A stretch of DNA of 15,782 nucleotides from Bacteroidales bacterium (GTDB lineage Bacteria > Bacteroidota > Bacteroidia > Bacteroidales > P3), in assembly GCA_017618625.1 (NCBI GenBank), contig JAFZTV010000001.1, forward strand, positions 1 through 15,782, read 5' to 3'. The position numbers and the translations under genes were made by a program. Numbering within the stretch: the stretch's first letter is position 1; each line of letters begins with the position of its first letter. The notes under the pieces were generated by a model that was not told where the DNA came from, did no database searches, and worked only from the letters and a program-made list of their open reading frames with translations. This document shows positions 7,227-15,068 of the stretch, one piece after another.

Positions 7227-7856
7227 ATGAGCGATGAACTGATTATAACCAACCTACAATTTGAAAATATCAGAAATCTCATCTATGAAATCCGCGGTCA
7301 GAAAGTGATGATTGATAAGGATTTAGCTGATATGTATGAAGTAGAGGTGTCGCAACTGAAACGACAGGTACGACGCAATATTGACCGATTTCCAAAGGAT
7401 TTCATGTTTGAGCTAACCCCCGAAGAGGTCTCGTCTCTAAGATGCCAAAATGGCACCTTAAAGACTGGTCGCGGCCAACACAGTAAATATGCACCATTCG
7501 CTTTTACAGAAGAAGGTGTTGCTATGCTGTCAGGTTTGCTACACAGCAAAGTAGCCATCCAAGTGAACATCAACATAATGAGAGCTTTTGTTGCCGTCCG
7601 GCAAGCTGTTGCAGCTCTACATACGACAGACTTGAGGTACGAACAGGTCTTACACAAGGTTGATCAACTCCATGCCTATGTAGAGAAGTTATTGCATGAC
7701 CAGAACGACATCAATGAGCAGCAGGAGCAAACCAACGTGGAGATAGCCGTTCAGATTGAAGCCATCAACAACGCCCTAGACCAACTGCGGGAGACGAAAA
7801 ATGAACCGAGAAAACGTATAGGGTTCAAACAACAAGGCGACAAGAAACAAAAATAA
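7227..7856 (+). CDS. ORF6N domain-containing protein, 209 aa
   Basis: Residues about 13-107 match the ORF6N domain, a DNA-binding-associated domain of phage and accessory genes. Visible hallmarks are the IRGQKVMIDKDLADMYEVE segment (22-40), the RRNIDRFPKDFMFEL segment (49-63) and FTEEGVAMLSGLLHS (93-107). After it comes a long, polar, probably coiled-coil helix (about 118-185) and a basic tail, which suggests dimerisation. Function in cells is unknown for most chromosomal ORF6N genes; roles in phage or mobile-element regulation are usually assumed. It has its own promoter. Its TAA stop (7854-7856) lies inside the terminator T-tract of the oppositely transcribed tracrRNA, so the two units converge with overlapping ends. 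Whether it is functionally linked to CRISPR-Cas is unclear; it could be a chance neighbour. Confidence 0.9.
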   Translation: MSDELIITNLQFENIRNLIYEIRGQKVMIDKDLADMYEVEVSQLKRQVRRNIDRFPKDFMFELTPEEVSSLRCQNGTLKTGRGQHSKYAPFAFTEEGVAMLSGLLHSKVAIQVNINIMRAFVAVRQAVAALHTTDLRYEQVLHKVDQLHAYVEKLLHDQNDINEQQEQTNVEIAVQIEAINNALDQLRETKNEPRKRIGFKQQGDKKQK

Positions 7857-7877
7857 AAAAACCTCTCCGAAGAGAGG
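7855..7877 (-). terminator. tracrRNA intrinsic terminator
   Basis: On the minus strand CCTCTC-TTCG-GAGAGG forms a 6-bp stem closed by a C(UUCG)G tetraloop, followed directly by seven Ts (7861-7855). It has no T-tract in the plus direction, so it serves the leftward transcript. Confidence 0.9.
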
Positions 7878-7964
7878 CACCTCACGAGACGCGAGTGTAA
7901 GATAAACTTCGGCTTGGATGTTGCCTTATTGTGAATAGTAACTCCACAAATAGTATCTTATAGT
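7855..7964 (-). ncRNA. tracrRNA of the type II-C CRISPR system, about 110 nt
   Basis: The trans-activating RNA pairs with crRNA and is bound by Cas9. The minus strand of 7929-7960 is an anti-repeat to the CRISPR repeat: 11 bp (including one terminal G-U pair), an internal bulge (1 nt against 3 nt), 5 bp, a bulged G and then 12 bp. After the anti-repeat come a short GGC/GCC hairpin candidate, a CTCGCG-TCT-CGTGAG hairpin (with an outer A-T and C-G beyond a bulge) and the UUCG terminator. This order (anti-repeat, tail hairpins, terminator) fixes the strand. The predicted start is near 7964 from the promoter at 7968-8000. The exact 5' end and any processed form are inferred. Confidence 0.88.
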
Positions 7965-7967
7965 TTG

Positions 7968-8000
7968 CAAAAGTACAATTTTTATTTGACATAATACAAA
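7968..8000 (-). promoter_or_regulatory. tracrRNA promoter
   Basis: On the minus strand TTTG (8000-7997), 21 nt, then TACTTTTG (7975-7968) matches the Bacteroidetes promoter with slightly long spacing. It lies within the 5' leader region of cas9, so the cas9 and tracrRNA control regions overlap. Confidence 0.65.
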
Positions 8001-8013
8001 AGAAAATAGTTCC

Positions 8014-11000
8014 ATGACTAAAATATTGACTTTTGACCCTGGTACAAATTCGTTAGGAATGGTTTGTAGAGACACCTTGAACGATAATCTCTTGGAGCAA
8101 ATTACTGCGGGAGTAGATATCATACGTGATAATACAGAAACCGATAGGCGGGGTAGGCATAGCTCTGCTGCTTCGCAACGCCGCTCATTCCGCACCACAA
8201 GAACCAGATACCGTTCTGCGAAACGAAGAAAGCAGGCAACATTGAAACTCCTCATAAAACACAACTGCTGTCCTTTGGATTTGGAGTCGTTAAACAAATG
8301 GCGGTTCGATGATGACAACAAGGGTTACGACCGGACATTCCCTGTTCAGAACGAGGCGTTCATGAATTGGATAAACTTCGAATTCATCATTGACAACGAA
8401 GTGGTTAGAAGTGTATATCGTTTAAGAGAAATTCTTGCCACCAAGCCTCTTGACTTTACGAAGTCCGAATCGTGGCTGATGTTAGGCAGAGCCATCTATA
8501 GTATTGCAGTCAGACGTGGATTCAAAAGTAGCCGTTTGGCAAGTGTTAGCGATAATGCGGATGACGAACAGCCCGAACTTCAGAAATCTGAAGAAGAACT
8601 GTCAGCAGGTCTAAACAAATATATGTTGGAACACGGCTGTCCCACTGTTGGCGCTGCGTTTTCCATGATGGAGAGAGTGGACAAGATTCGCATTAGGGCA
8701 AACAACGATTTCAAACCTATTCGAAACCAATTAAAAGAAGAGATTAGGAAGATCTTTGAGGTGCAGAAACTCGACAAGAATGGTGAGTTGTACATTGGTC
8801 TGATGTCCGAGAAAAAAAACGAGGGCACCATCTTCTACAAAAATCCGCTAAAATCACAGAAAGGTAAGGTGGAGTATTGCACTTTGGAACCACGAAAGAG
8901 AAGATGTGCCAAAAGCCATCCTGCAAACGAATTTTATGTTGCATGGCAGTTGTTGAACAATATCAAGATAAAAACCGAGAACGGTTGGATGAATATTCCC
9001 CTCGAAACAAGGCAGACCATTTACGATAAGTTGTTTGTGCGTAACAAGAAGCACTTCGACTTTGCGGAAATCAAAGAAATGCTTCAAGATGAGTATCATA
9101 TTCAACTAGAGTACAAGGAAAGCATCAACTATAGCGACAAGAAGAGCGTTCCCGGATGTCCTGTCACCTACTATCTAAACAAAATTCTTGGCCCTTCGTG
9201 GGAAACCGAAAAAATTCAAGGAGCTAAGAAGCACTTGACTCACTCCCAAAGAAGAAAGAACCTCTCGGTGGAAGCTGATGGACATTTGACCGAATACACT
9301 GCTGAAGATATATGGCATATCTGCTACGAATCCGACGAAAAGCAATTCGTCAAGGACTTTGCAAAAGATATACTTGGATTGACACCTGCTAAAGTGATTA
9401 GCATGGGAGCCCTATGGGAAACTATTCAGGACGGCTACGCCAACCTCAGCCTTAGTGCGCTTAAGAAGATTAACCCATTCCTGGCAAAAGGTTACAAGTA
9501 TTCCGATGCCGTTATGATGGCAAATCTGCCAAGCATCATGGGGAAATCATTCTTCCAGCAGAACGAACAGGACATCGTCAAGCTGATAGACGAGAAAAAG
9601 GCAACGGTTTCTGAGGTCAACAGAATATATGACATCACAAATAAGTTGATATCCGACTATAAGTCCTTGAAGATGGAAGGTCTCGCCTTTGCCGAGCACA
9701 ACTACGACTATACGCTACAAGAGAACGATATTGCCGATGTAAAATCAGCATGTGCCGACAACTACGGAAAGATTTGGAATACTCTGAAGGATGACCAACA
9801 ATCTGCAGTCATCTCTCGAGTGGCAGATTTTTATCAAGATTTTTTCTTCAGCAAAGAACGCGATTACTACAAACGTATCAACCTCACAGACGCACTAAAG
9901 AATGCATTGGCAGAGAAGTACCATTCTCTCACCAAGAAAAAACTGAAGAAACTCTACCATCATTCCGATAACGCTTATTATCCGTCGGCTCACGCTGACG
10001 AAAACGGAATACTCCAACTTGGCAGTCCTGCCAGAGGCAACCTAAGAAACCCCACCGTTCTGAAGATTCTCTACAAAATCAAACAGAATAGCAACAAACT
10101 GTTAAAGAATGGCAGCATTGACTCCGACACCATTGTTGTAATTGAAAATGCACGCGAATCTCTCAACGACTTTAATATGCGCTGGGCAATCGAAGAGTAC
10201 AACGGCAAGCGTGAACGTGAGAACAAGGCTATAGAAGATGCCCTCAACGACCTCGCCAAAGAATACCACCTGTCCTTACCTAAGGAATGTGTGCCAATTG
10301 CTCGCCTCGCCCTCTATCAGAATGAAAACTTTACTCCGTACAACCCCAATGATTCAAGACGATTGTACGATAAATTGTGCGAAAAATACAAACTATGGTT
10401 AAAGCAAGGTTTCTTCGATTTCTATACAGGACGTGCGATTACGTTAAGCGAACTGTTCTCTCCCGACAATATTGTGGAAGTTGACCACATTCTGCCTATA
10501 AGCAAGTCATTCGACGATTCCATATCAAATAAAGTGCTTAGCAGTTCGCATTACAACAGTACTGTAAAAGGCACAAAACTCCCTTGCGACCTGCCTAATT
10601 ATCTCGTTGACACACCGGAGGGTTCGGCTATTATTGGTCGAATACACGAGATCGAGGAAAAGGTAAAGTATCTGGAAGAAAAAGTCATCTACTGGAAAGG
10701 CCGCTCATCCAGAGCTGCCGACACCGATTCAAAAAACCGTGCCATCAAGCAGATGCATCTGTGGCAAATGGAATATGACGAATGGCGTCAACGTCTTTCA
10801 AACCTGACCACCAAAGAAATCACCTCAGGTTTCCGAAACAATCAGCTGAACGATACTCGAATGATATCAAAGTATGCCTATCATTATCTGAAGTCGGTGT
10901 TCAGTAGGGTGGTCGTCCAACGCGGCGAGACAACCGCCGTGTTTCGTAAGATATTCGGTTTCCAAGAGGCTTACGAAAAAAAGGACCGCAGCCGTCACAC

Positions 11001-12258
11001 CCACCATGCTATCGATGCCCTGACCCTATCGTTGATTCCATACGGACCTAAGCGTGAACACATGATGGAACTGTGGTATAAGATACAAGAGGCTCACCGG
11101 TTCAAAGACTACGATTCAGAACGTATATTGAGAGACTCGTTGGATAGGGAAATCCGGCTGTGTGGCTTGGGAAATTATTCACCGAATGAGGTTGTGCGTT
11201 ACATCGAAGAAACCACATTGGTACGAAATGATTCAACCAACAATGCTTTAACAAAAAACATCAAGCGATACCGTGTCAAGGGCAAGGTTGTGCCACTACG
11301 CGACGAAAACGGCAACATCGTTTATGAGAAAACATCCAATGGCAACGTTCGCGTAAAAGCCAAGCATGTGTCTCAGGGCAATTCGATTCGAGGCGCCATT
11401 CACGATCAGTCGTTCTATGGCAAAATTACCAAATGGAAAGATGACGGTAGCCATGAACCCGAGGAAATGTTCGTGATAAGACGTAAGATAGAGTTCAAAT
11501 CCGGAAATGTGGGTAGTGGTTTCAAAAACTGGGACGACCTTGAAAAACAAATGGTGGACAAGAAATTGTTCAAGAAGTTCAAGGCTCAATACCCGGAAGG
11601 CACCCCATTTAAGGATGCTTGTGCGCAAGGGTTCTACACCTATATTGTAGAGAACAACATAAGGCGTAAGGTTAAAGTTAGACATGTACGTTGTCTTTCA
11701 ATAACGGCCCAGCCTCTGAAAAAACACCTTTTCCAACCTCAGAATGGTGGTAACGAACAGTACTATTTTGTGTCACCGGGTCGCGCTTATGGCATATTTG
11801 AATATGTAAGTAAGGATGGAGGGCGAATATTCGAGTCGGACAACCTGTTCTCACTATCAGAAAAAATGAAAACCGGAACTCTGACAGAAATACCATGCCC
11901 CAAGTGCATTAAAGATAAGAAAGGCAAAGAGTATTTCCATACCAGAACCATACTTACGAATGATACAATTCTGATTTATCCTTCAACGGAACGTACTGAA
12001 GACCAGTATCACTTGGATGCTGCTACAATATCAAAAAGACTATACAGGGTTAACACAATTGAAAAGAAGGAAAAACGTATGTACTTGACAAGGCACAACA
12101 TCGTTAAATCATGGACAAAAAAGAATACTATTAGCGATTCCGACTTCCGCGATTTACCCGATGGCATGCGAATGTCTATCACCAAATTGAATTTTCTTTT
12201 GCTCGGAACCGATTTTGACATCATAGATGGGAAGATAACCCCGATAGTAAATGATTAA
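8014..12258 (+). CDS. cas9: Cas9 endonuclease, type II-C, 1414 aa
   Basis: This is the RNA-guided DNA nuclease that cuts targets matched by crRNA-tracrRNA. RuvC-I is at the N-terminus (FDPGTNSLG, D8). An Arg-rich bridge helix spans about 45-82. RuvC-II is VVIENARES with E711. HNH has D824-H825 with N839 and N848, at the same offsets as H840/N854/N863 of S. pyogenes Cas9. RuvC-III is HHAIDA with H998 and D1001. All catalytic residues appear present, so both nickase sites should work. The long REC region (about 90-690) and about 410 residues after RuvC-III (PAM-interacting region, with a lone CPKC at 1295-1298) make it much larger than Neisseria Cas9 but normal for Bacteroidetes. Absence of cas4 and csn2 supports II-C. 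Its stop overlaps cas1 by 8 nt. The PAM cannot be read from sequence alone. Confidence 0.98.
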   Translation: MTKILTFDPGTNSLGMVCRDTLNDNLLEQITAGVDIIRDNTETDRRGRHSSAASQRRSFRTTRTRYRSAKRRKQATLKLLIKHNCCPLDLESLNKWRFDDDNKGYDRTFPVQNEAFMNWINFEFIIDNEVVRSVYRLREILATKPLDFTKSESWLMLGRAIYSIAVRRGFKSSRLASVSDNADDEQPELQKSEEELSAGLNKYMLEHGCPTVGAAFSMMERVDKIRIRANNDFKPIRNQLKEEIRKIFEVQKLDKNGELYIGLMSEKKNEGTIFYKNPLKSQKGKVEYCTLEPRKRRCAKSHPANEFYVAWQLLNNIKIKTENGWMNIPLETRQTIYDKLFVRNKKHFDFAEIKEMLQDEYHIQLEYKESINYSDKKSVPGCPVTYYLNKILGPSWETEKIQGAKKHLTHSQRRKNLSVEADGHLTEYTAEDIWHICYESDEKQFVKDFAKDILGLTPAKVISMGALWETIQDGYANLSLSALKKINPFLAKGYKYSDAVMMANLPSIMGKSFFQQNEQDIVKLIDEKKATVSEVNRIYDITNKLISDYKSLKMEGLAFAEHNYDYTLQENDIADVKSACADNYGKIWNTLKDDQQSAVISRVADFYQDFFFSKERDYYKRINLTDALKNALAEKYHSLTKKKLKKLYHHSDNAYYPSAHADENGILQLGSPARGNLRNPTVLKILYKIKQNSNKLLKNGSIDSDTIVVIENARESLNDFNMRWAIEEYNGKRERENKAIEDALNDLAKEYHLSLPKECVPIARLALYQNENFTPYNPNDSRRLYDKLCEKYKLWLKQGFFDFYTGRAITLSELFSPDNIVEVDHILPISKSFDDSISNKVLSSSHYNSTVKGTKLPCDLPNYLVDTPEGSAIIGRIHEIEEKVKYLEEKVIYWKGRSSRAADTDSKNRAIKQMHLWQMEYDEWRQRLSNLTTKEITSGFRNNQLNDTRMISKYAYHYLKSVFSRVVVQRGETTAVFRKIFGFQEAYEKKDRSRHTHHAIDALTLSLIPYGPKREHMMELWYKIQEAHRFKDYDSERILRDSLDREIRLCGLGNYSPNEVVRYIEETTLVRNDSTNNALTKNIKRYRVKGKVVPLRDENGNIVYEKTSNGNVRVKAKHVSQGNSIRGAIHDQSFYGKITKWKDDGSHEPEEMFVIRRKIEFKSGNVGSGFKNWDDLEKQMVDKKLFKKFKAQYPEGTPFKDACAQGFYTYIVENNIRRKVKVRHVRCLSITAQPLKKHLFQPQNGGNEQYYFVSPGRAYGIFEYVSKDGGRIFESDNLFSLSEKMKTGTLTEIPCPKCIKDKKGKEYFHTRTILTNDTILIYPSTERTEDQYHLDAATISKRLYRVNTIEKKEKRMYLTRHNIVKSWTKKNTISDSDFRDLPDGMRMSITKLNFLLLGTDFDIIDGKITPIVND

Positions 12259-13186
12259 AAAGACTCTGTATTTTGGCAACCCGGCATACCTCAGCTTGCA
12301 TCTGGGGCAGCTTGTGATACAACTGCCCCAAGTCCAAAAAAACGACACACTCCCTTCCGAATTCAAGAAGTCCAACGAGCGTACCGTACCCATCGAAGAT
12401 ATAGGTGTTGTTCTGCTCGACAACCAACGCATAACCATCACGTCCGGCGCTCTAGATGCTTTGCTAGAAAACAACTGCGCTGTCATAACCTGCAACAGTC
12501 AAGGCATGCCTCAAGGCCTATTGCTACCCTTGAGCGTGAATACTCTACAGCATGAGCGTTTTCTCAACCAGATTGGTTCTTCTCTTCCTTTACAAAAACA
12601 ACTGTGGGCTCAAACCGTAAAACAAAAAATTCTGAATCAGAAGCATATCCTCGACACTTTTACCAACGGCATCGAAACAAACAATATGCTGGTATGGGCC
12701 AACACTGTTCGCAGTGGTGACCCCGACAACATCGAGGCTCGAGCTGCCGCATACTATTGGAGGAACCTATTCCCTCAATTACCCGACTTTACACGCGACC
12801 GCAATGGCATTCCGCCCAACAATATGCTGAACTATGGTTATGCTATCCTCCGAGCCGTAGTGGCGAGAAGTCTGGTTGCGAGTGGACTTCTGCCCACGCT
12901 TGGCATCCATCACAGCAACCGCTATAATGCCTATTGTTTGGCCGATGATATTATGGAACCGTACCGGCCGTATGTGGACAAACTGGTTGTTCAAATCATG
13001 GAAAAGCATAATGACATCGATGAACTGACTCGCGACCTAAAATCCGAGCTGCTGATTATTCCTGTGATAGATGTTGTCATTGATGGCAAGCGTAGCCCCT
13101 TGATGGTCGCTGTCGGGCAGACTACAGCCTCATTGGCAAAATGCTACGCAGGCGAAAAACGCGTCCTGTCTTACCCTGTAATGTGA
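12251..13186 (+). CDS. cas1: Cas1 integrase, 311 aa
   Basis: Cas1 with Cas2 integrates new spacers at the leader end of the array. The protein has the normal type II length. Likely metal-binding active-site residues are E162 (NIEARAAAYYW), H221 (LGIHHSNRYN; H220 is the alternative) and E236 (LADDIMEPYRP). The 15-residue H-to-E spacing equals that of S. pyogenes Cas1. The ATG at 12251 overlaps the end of cas9 by 8 nt (ATGATTAA), and cas2 begins on the last base of the cas1 stop, so the three genes are one translationally coupled operon. Confidence 0.97.
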   Translation: MIKKTLYFGNPAYLSLHLGQLVIQLPQVQKNDTLPSEFKKSNERTVPIEDIGVVLLDNQRITITSGALDALLENNCAVITCNSQGMPQGLLLPLSVNTLQHERFLNQIGSSLPLQKQLWAQTVKQKILNQKHILDTFTNGIETNNMLVWANTVRSGDPDNIEARAAAYYWRNLFPQLPDFTRDRNGIPPNNMLNYGYAILRAVVARSLVASGLLPTLGIHHSNRYNAYCLADDIMEPYRPYVDKLVVQIMEKHNDIDELTRDLKSELLIIPVIDVVIDGKRSPLMVAVGQTTASLAKCYAGEKRVLSYPVM

Positions 13187-13530
13187 TGAACAGTACGCTG
13201 AGCCGATTTAGCGAATATCGCATTATGTGGATACTGGTTTTCTTTGACCTTCCAACCCAAACCAAGAAAGACAAGAAGGCTTACCAAGACTATCGCGACA
13301 AACTGCTACATGATGGTTTTACAATGTTCCAGTTCTCCATATACATCCGCCACTGCGCCAGTCGGGAAAACATGGATGTACACATTAAGCGTATTAACAG
13401 CTACCTGCCCGAAAAAGGCAGGGTGGGGGTTCTCTGTATAACTGATAAACAGTTCGGAGAGATGCAAGTGTTCTGTGGAAAATCCGCAGAGCATCCAACA
13501 CCTGTTCCAGTTCAACTGGAACTTTTCTAA
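13186..13530 (+). CDS. cas2: Cas2, 114 aa
   Basis: Cas2 is the dimeric partner that bridges two Cas1 dimers during spacer acquisition. The ferredoxin-like fold starts with strand RIMWILVFFDLP carrying the conserved Asp (D21), followed by the KKDKKAYQDYRDKLL helix and the FTMFQFSIYIRHC strand. I chose ATG 13186, which overlaps the cas1 stop by one base (TGATG), rather than the in-frame ATG at 13141, because the extra residues lie wholly inside cas1. A start at M14 is possible but less likely, since similar N-terminal extensions are common in Bacteroidetes Cas2. Confidence 0.95.
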   Translation: MNSTLSRFSEYRIMWILVFFDLPTQTKKDKKAYQDYRDKLLHDGFTMFQFSIYIRHCASRENMDVHIKRINSYLPEKGRVGVLCITDKQFGEMQVFCGKSAEHPTPVPVQLELF

Positions 13531-13541
13531 TTGAAGGTTGT

Positions 13542-13572
13542 AAAAAAAAATCCCGCCCTATGGACGGGATTT
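13542..13572 (-). terminator. Terminator between cas2 and the array, strong leftward
   Basis: Arms AAATCCCG (13548-13555) and CGGGATTT (13565-13572) form an 8-bp stem, with two further C-G pairs in the loop. Leftward, the arm runs into a nine-T tract (13550-13542), which should stop minus-strand array transcripts. In the plus direction only TTTC follows, so cas operon termination would be weaker. Confidence 0.8.
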
Positions 13573-13647
13573 CAATTATCACAATACAACTTTTTGGGGC
13601 AAATAGGTTATTTATCATACTGATACTTAGATACTTATTCAAGATCG
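13573..13647. other. CRISPR leader (cas2-proximal)
   Basis: AT-rich sequence between the terminator and the first intact repeat, on the side opposite the degenerate repeat; this is where new spacers should be integrated. No promoter of TAnnTTTG type pointing into the array was seen here, consistent with array transcription from within the repeats on the other strand. Confidence 0.6.
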
Positions 13648-14601
13648 GTTGTTTATGATAATACAAAGATACCATTTTGGAGCCTATTCACAACCAGTCT
13701 GCCGGTAATATGATGACTTCTTTCGTTGTTTATGATAATACAAAGATACCATTTTGGAGCCTATTCACAACACAACCAGACTGGTTACATCATGGAGCGT
13801 TGTTGTTTATGATAATACAAAGATACCATTTTGGAGCCTATTCACAACCAAGAACTCGACCCAGTGTCAGAACTGCACGTTGTTTATGATAATACAAAGA
13901 TACCATTTTGGAGCCTATTCACAACCCAGTGACTTTAAGTCGGTGCATGTGTATAGTTGTTTATGATAATACAAAGATACCATTTTGGAGCCTATTCACA
14001 ACTATGGAAAGGTAGGTTCAATTCCTCAATAGGTTGTTTATGATAATACAAAGATACCATTTTGGAGCCTATTCACAACCAGCGTCACAGAGACCTCAAT
14101 CGCCACGCTGTTGTTTATGATAATACAAAGATACCATTTTGGAGCCTATTCACAACTGTGGCGTATGGGAAGAGGCGGGGGCTGAGGTTGTTTATGATAA
14201 TACAAAGATACCATTTTGGAGCCTATTCACAACTCCTATCTCGCCTTTTATTGTCAATAGCGAGTTGTTTATGATAATACAAAGATACCATTTTGGAGCC
14301 TATTCACAACTGTCGGATGCGGAGGCGGATGAGGTGTTGCGTTGTTTATGATAATACAAAGATACCATTTTGGAGCCTATTCACAACCTGCGAATTGCCG
14401 ACACCGCCGACTTCCTTGTTGTTTATGATAATACAAAGATACCATTTTGGAGCCTATTCACAACTTGTTAGTCAATCCAGTGCGTTATGTAATGTTGTTT
14501 ATGATAATACAAAGATACCATTTTGGAGCCTATTCACAACGACTACAACCTCGTACATCTCTCTGAGGTGGTTGTTTATTATAATACAAAGATACCATTT
14601 T
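13648..14601 (-). CRISPR. Type II-C CRISPR array: 12 intact 47-bp repeats plus a degenerate one, 12 spacers
   Basis: Intact repeats of 47 bp start at 13648, 13725, 13802, 13879, 13956, 14033, 14110, 14187, 14264, 14341, 14418 and 14494, and appear identical. A degenerate repeat starts at 14571. Spacers are 30 bp except spacer 11 (14465-14493), which is 29 bp. In crRNA orientation (minus strand) the repeat begins GTTGTGAATAGGCTCC and ends ATAAACAAC. The strand is set by the tracrRNA anti-repeat, which pairs with the GTTGTGAATAG end. Each repeat holds TTG-N19-TATCTTTG on this strand, a complete Bacteroidetes promoter that would start a transcript about 10-12 nt before the next spacer. Spacers show no match to the rest of the window by eye. 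Confidence 0.97.
14571..14601 (-). repeat. Degenerate leader-distal repeat keeping only its promoter half
   Basis: The first 31 bp (plus-strand numbering) match the repeat except for G to T at base 10; the remaining 16 bp are replaced by unrelated sequence. On the minus strand the TATCTTTG box and the crRNA 5' tail are kept, while the part that pairs with tracrRNA is lost. A TTG lies 21 nt upstream of the box in the new flanking sequence, so the promoter may still work for spacer 12. Confidence 0.85.
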
Positions 14602-14627
14602 ATCTTTCACAATGTCAATGAACTGTT

Positions 14628-14661
14628 GGGTGCCAAAAACATATCAGCACCCCATTTTTTT
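14628..14661 (+). terminator. Intrinsic terminator beyond the array
   Basis: GGGTGC (14628-14633) pairs with GCACCC (14647-14652) across a 13-nt loop, and seven Ts (14655-14661) follow. It acts in the plus direction, so it would stop rightward read-through from the cas operon and array. Confidence 0.6.
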
Positions 14662-15057
14662 CATTGCAAATATAGCACTTTTCTGCACATTGAACAACTA
14701 TGGACAAAAACGATAGTTGGTCATCGGTCATCGGTCATTTTTCAATGTAAGTAATTTTTGAGAGAATTATTTTGCTTATTATTAATTAAATTAATTAGTA
14801 CTACTTCTTTTATTAATTAGGGCGATTCTCACTTTTTTTAAAACAAACGAAATGACCAGGAGACCGATGACCATCACCAAACATTCTATTGATATACTGC
14901 ATCTTAATCCAAAAACCTCACTATCTCATCCTCTACATGTCCCCAACTCCCTACTAACTCCCTACTAACTCCCAGCTAACACCCAGGCTGCCGGCGAGCT
15001 CGGCTGGCAGCGCCAATGCTTTCAAACTCACCACAAAACAAAAAAGTTGATTTTTTT
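14662..15057. other. Gene-free intergenic region with repeats and inverted repeats
   Basis: No gene is supported here. It holds the inverted 28-bp repeat (14718-14745), a very AT-rich part with TTAATTAA motifs (about 14775-14820), a partial GACCGAT copy (14851-14875), a tandem CCTACTAACTC pair (about 14950-14972) and a GC-rich hairpin, GCTGCC (14987-14992) with GGCAGC (15006-15011), that lacks a following T-tract. Confidence 0.6.
14718..14745 (-). repeat. 28-bp dispersed repeat, right copy, inverted
   Basis: Exact reverse complement of 2922-2949, including the GACCGAT heptads. It lies 57 nt past the end of the terminator behind the array. A related but imperfect direct copy follows at 14851-14875 (AATGACC, then GACCGATGACCATC). 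Confidence 0.9.
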
Positions 15058-15068
15058 TTGCGGTTTTA

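Noticed and set aside
13141..13185. Upstream ATG for cas2
   Set aside because: The added 15 residues overlap cas1 and have no Cas2 similarity; the overlapping ATG at 13186 is the standard arrangement.
14388..14417. Possible self-targeting by spacer 10, which shares CGACACCGCCG with the S9 peptidase gene
   Set aside because: Only 11 bases match, which is chance level in GC-rich DNA.
13677..14754. Several 70-153-aa open frames across the array
   Set aside because: They are periodic translations of CRISPR repeats and spacers.
14987..15011. GC-rich hairpin as a terminator
   Set aside because: No T-tract follows in either direction within a few bases.
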